The notes under the pieces: model-generated
Seen by the model: the letters and a program-made list of their open reading frames with translations, nothing else
What the model was told of the DNA's origin: nothing
Database searches by the model: none
From: Immersiella caudata
Taxonomy: Eukaryota; Ascomycota; Sordariomycetes; Sordariales; Lasiosphaeriaceae
Assembly (NCBI GenBank): GCA_030512335.1
Contig: JAULSU010000002.1
Span: 62,001-126,000, forward strand
Length of the DNA stretch: 64,000 nucleotides
Reading direction: 5' to 3'
In this document: positions 63,055 to 64,000 of the stretch, piece after piece
Position numbering within the stretch: the first letter of the stretch is position 1
Layout: each line of letters begins with the position of its first letter
Made by a program: the position numbers and the translations under genes

Positions 63055-63999
63055 TCAAGGCTTCCACCGGAACGCAGGATGCTTCCAATCCAAATCCTGC
63101 GCCTCCTCCGCCGTCAAGGCTTCCTGGCCAGCCCCTTCTGCACCACCACCCACCGCCTCCCGCGCATCCCTCGCCTTATTATCCCGATTCATCCAAATCA
63201 GCGTCGCAAAGCTAATCAAAAACGACGTACTCGACGTAGCAAGATTAATCCCATTCCCAATCGGAAAATGCGGCGCATCCCACTGCAAAAACGCCCAGGT
63301 ACTAACCAGCCCGCCGAGATGCGCACAAAACGCATTGATGCCGATGGCCGCGCTGCGGGCAGTATCGGAGATGACATTGGCGGAGACTTGGGCGTTGGTC
63401 AGGGCGCCGAGGGTAAAGGAGCTCGAGGCGAGGAAGGTAGCTGCGTAGCGGACGCGCGGGTTCGTGGAGCCGAGGAACATGGCGTAGCCGATCATGACTA
63501 GGGGGACGGAGCCGGCGATGAAGATTTGGCGGCGGTCGAGGCGCCAGCTGATGAAGGATAGGCCGGCGGTTAGGACGATGCCGAGGAGGTATGGTGGGGT
63601 TGTGTAGAGCTGCTGGCGGACGGTGGTTTCGGCGGGGAAGATGGTTTTGACGATGGTGGGGAGGAAGAAGGCGAGGGATTGCACCGTGATGGCGTCGAAG
63701 AGGAAGACGATGGACGTGCTCATGGTCACGGGGTTGGCGATGCCGCGGAGGAAGCGCCGGAGGTTCAGCTTATCCACCAGCGGTGCCGCGCCGCCTACGG
63801 CGGCTGTTCCGGGTCGTCGCACATCACGTTCGGATTGCAGACGACCGATAGCGAGCTCCTTCTCCTCGGGCGCTAGCCACCGCGCGGTTTCGGGACCGTT
63901 TGGCAGCGCCGCGAATGCAATCAGCGCTAGTCCCATGGTCACGATGCCCTCAACTAAGAAGATCATGCGCCACCCTGTCACGCTACCGATCCGCGGCAC
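63055..63999 (-). CDS. MFS transporter, anion:cation symporter (Dal5/Tna1-like), 5'-truncated by window edge
   Basis: 314 codons to the stop at 63055; the frame is open to the window end, so the N-terminal half (about TM1-5) is outside. Visible are GWRMIFLVEGIVTMGLALIA (the conserved GWRWIF-EG block of the ACS family), the charged loop WLAPEEKELAIGRLQSERD and six further spans (SIVFLFDAITVQSLAFFLPT; ANVISDTARSAAIGINAFCA). The C-terminal tail is WKHPAFRWKP, a typical 'HPxFR' end. Members import allantoate, nicotinate, vitamins or other organic anions with protons; the substrate cannot be told. No intron seen in this part. Coding-strand composition is C-rich on the plus strand near the 3' end, as in other genes here. 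Confidence 0.85.
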   Translation of the reverse strand: MPRIGSVTGWRMIFLVEGIVTMGLALIAFAALPNGPETARWLAPEEKELAIGRLQSERDVRRPGTAAVGGAAPLVDKLNLRRFLRGIANPVTMSTSIVFLFDAITVQSLAFFLPTIVKTIFPAETTVRQQLYTTPPYLLGIVLTAGLSFISWRLDRRQIFIAGSVPLVMIGYAMFLGSTNPRVRYAATFLASSSFTLGALTNAQVSANVISDTARSAAIGINAFCAHLGGLVSTWAFLQWDAPHFPIGNGINLATSSTSFLISFATLIWMNRDNKARDAREAVGGGAEGAGQEALTAEEAQDLDWKHPAFRWKP

Positions 64000-64000
64000 G

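Overview
The window comes from a filamentous ascomycete (Pezizomycotina), most likely a Sordariomycete. The grounds are short introns of about 50-115 nt with GT(A/G)NGT donors, CTNAC-like branch points and YAG acceptors; AACATGGCC-type start contexts; and gene families found mainly in these fungi: HET-domain proteins, UstYa/DUF3328 oxidases, CFEM, DUF3176, OTT_1508-like deaminase and fungal carbohydrate-active enzymes. Genes lie on both strands and are not in operons. There are no rRNA genes, no convincing tRNA genes and no CRISPR.

Layout. 0-4.3 kb: a small secreted protein and a galactose/glyoxal-oxidase-like copper radical oxidase. 4.8-6.9 kb: a thoroughly decayed amidase. 7.5-8.4 kb: a small stand-alone protein with a copia/TNT1-94 Pol-type beta-barrel. 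8.5-10.6 kb: a frameshifted HET gene. 11.6-20.7 kb: three secreted-protein genes (CE1 esterase, GH105 hydrolase, a three-fold SnoaL-like protein). Between the first two lies a decayed stretch holding an 8-cysteine Kex2-type mini-protein, its tandemly duplicated dead copy, a 20-G run and an F-box relic. 21.6-31.6 kb: an incompatibility/NLR-like accessory block with three damaged HET genes around one intact ankyrin gene. 32.3-34.5 kb: a DUF3176 membrane protein gene with a frameshift. 35-45.3 kb: small genes, an atypical kinase-like gene, a C2H2 zinc-finger gene and a three-exon OTT_1508-type deaminase gene abutting a truncated minus-strand gene. 46.9-50.5 kb: a CFEM protein, a pyrophosphatase-like protein, a HeLo-like/ankyrin gene with one in-frame stop, and a small membrane protein. 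52.0-53.6 kb: an MFS transporter. 55.0-60.9 kb: a RiPP-type cluster. 60.9-63 kb: a beta-trefoil-like gene next to an AT-rich insertion and an F-box/LRR relic. 63.1-64 kb: an ACS-family MFS transporter running off the window.

The standout is the 55.0-60.9 kb locus. A secreted precursor (179 aa after splicing) has four repeat units. Three are perfect-length 36-aa units, every unit ends in Lys-Lys-Arg (Kex2-type), and each carries two Tyr-x-(Asp/Glu)-Tyr motifs. It sits among three spliced UstYa/DUF3328 genes, each with a transmembrane anchor and both HxxHC motifs. This is the arrangement of dikaritin-type (ustiloxin/asperipin-like) ribosomal peptide pathways. I do not recognise the Tyr-x-Asp-Tyr core as that of any known product, so a new cyclic peptide family is a reasonable inference. 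The MFS gene at 52 kb may belong to it.

A second theme is decay of self/non-self recognition genes. At least four HET genes, one HeLo-like/ankyrin gene and three F-box-type genes are broken by frameshifts or single stops, while neighbouring metabolic and secreted-enzyme genes are intact. All exon models were made by eye from splice signals and frame continuity. Family names rest on motif recognition, not on database searches.
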